Positions 63,240-64,000 of a DNA stretch of 64,000 nucleotides are shown here, in pieces (position 1 is the first letter of the stretch; every line of letters begins with the position of its first letter). The position numbers were made by a program, and so were the translations under genes. Source of the DNA: Urechis unicinctus (lineage: Eukaryota > Annelida > Polychaeta > Xenopneusta > Urechidae); contig CM067348.1 of the NCBI GenBank assembly GCA_034190875.2, forward strand, positions 40,038,295 to 40,102,294. The letters run 5' to 3'. A model generated the notes under the pieces. That model ran no database searches and was not told the origin of the DNA. It was given only the letters and a program-made list of their open reading frames with translations.

Positions 63240-64000
63240 TTAGGGGTGTCAGCCGAACCTCGCCGCAGGCGGCCGCGCTTGTGCCTCAATGTTAATTCCA
63301 ATTTTTTTCAACTTGCTCTAACTGGCATTTATATTTAAGATACATGGACGAATGATACATCAAACGAGAGCTAACGTATTGAATTTCAATAATATTGCTT
63401 TACTTTTCGCATTTTACCCCGTTTGAGCCATAAAAGTTGTGTGTTTGTGGAGCAATACGTTAAAATTCTCTGCGAGCATTTTTGGCTTTTCGAGATTCGG
63501 CCCGTTTCGAATTCTCTAAATCGGTTCGCATTCGTTACTCGTATCGTTTTTATTGTTTAGTAGATGACAAGATGACATTCTAATGTTTATGATCATATAA
63601 AATCTAAAAAAAATGGCCTAAGGGAAAATAATATTATTTGCGTACGAAATGTTACGGTGTAAACAAATGTATTTTTTTCCCAATTTCATCAGATGGCCGC
63701 GACATATGTACACACTTTTAACAAATTTAAGTATGATGTTACAAATGGGTTAAGTTTATTTTCTTATTAAATGGACCGGAATGGTCGTATTTTGCACTTC
63801 AAAACGCTGTCCAATCATCTCATGCTCGCCGCGTGAGCCCGTATCAGGGTCAACTTTGCCTTCACTCAACACGGCTTCGCACTCTCGCAACCACCGCTGA
63901 ACGTGCTCCGTTAAACAAAGTCGATTTTCCTTCATTTATCAATCCGAGCCCTAATATCCATCTATATACAGGGGTAATTCAAGTATAGTGGAATACTTTG
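63240..64000 (-). repeat. Dispersed repeat, copy B, inverted and cut by the window end
   Basis: Reverse complement of 38025-38822, plus the earlier unit at 37850-37946 with AGCCCTAA. It starts at GGGGTGTCAGCCGAACCTCG and continues past 64000. Confidence 0.85.

Overview
This window is nuclear DNA from an invertebrate animal. It has intron-split genes with GT/AG borders, Ty3-type LTR retrotransposons, cut-and-paste transposons, long microsatellites and minisatellites, and AT-rich intergenic DNA. The host genes (a RAB6-type GTPase, ribosomal protein L28, the ciliary protein CEP19 and an SLC16-family transporter) are general metazoan genes. I cannot name the phylum from sequence alone; a marine lophotrochozoan or invertebrate deuterostome would fit.

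Layout. Positions 1-13,300 are a graveyard of mobile elements. They hold a broken YqaJ-nuclease fragment and a minus-strand Ty3 relic (1378-6352), whose gag and integrase are separated by a multi-exon DDE-type transposase gene. A second, internally deleted Ty3-like element (8004-11259) follows, abutting a second decayed copy of the same transposase (11283-13288). Positions 13,300-22,550 are nested repeats: a 1.3-kb inverted-repeat transposon (15203-16511), then a 571-bp TTAA-flanked MITE (16826-22139) split by a young, almost intact Ty3 element (17268-22005) with 165-bp LTRs and a GGATC target duplication. Positions 24,661-28,000 hold a (CA)n tract and a five-coding-exon monocarboxylate-transporter-like gene on the minus strand. 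Positions 28,000-41,600 are mostly non-coding with two further MITE copies, a compound microsatellite, a tandemly duplicated dispersed repeat and a 44-bp minisatellite. CEP19 lies at 41,644-42,135 (+). It faces, tail to tail, an eight-coding-exon RAB6 gene (48,509-59,354, minus), whose large introns carry transposons and a higher-order 45/90-bp satellite. RPL28 (60,622-61,778, minus) follows, and the window ends inside an inverted copy of the 38-kb dispersed repeat.

The four host genes do not form an operon or a common pathway. RAB6 (Golgi traffic), CEP19 (cilium base), RPL28 (translation) and the SLC16 transporter (membrane) are simply neighbours. I found no CRISPR array, prokaryote-like operon, rRNA or recognisable tRNA. 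The most informative signals are the layered transposon insertions, which can be ordered in time, and several non-autonomous elements whose termini I could define but whose superfamily I could not assign with certainty.
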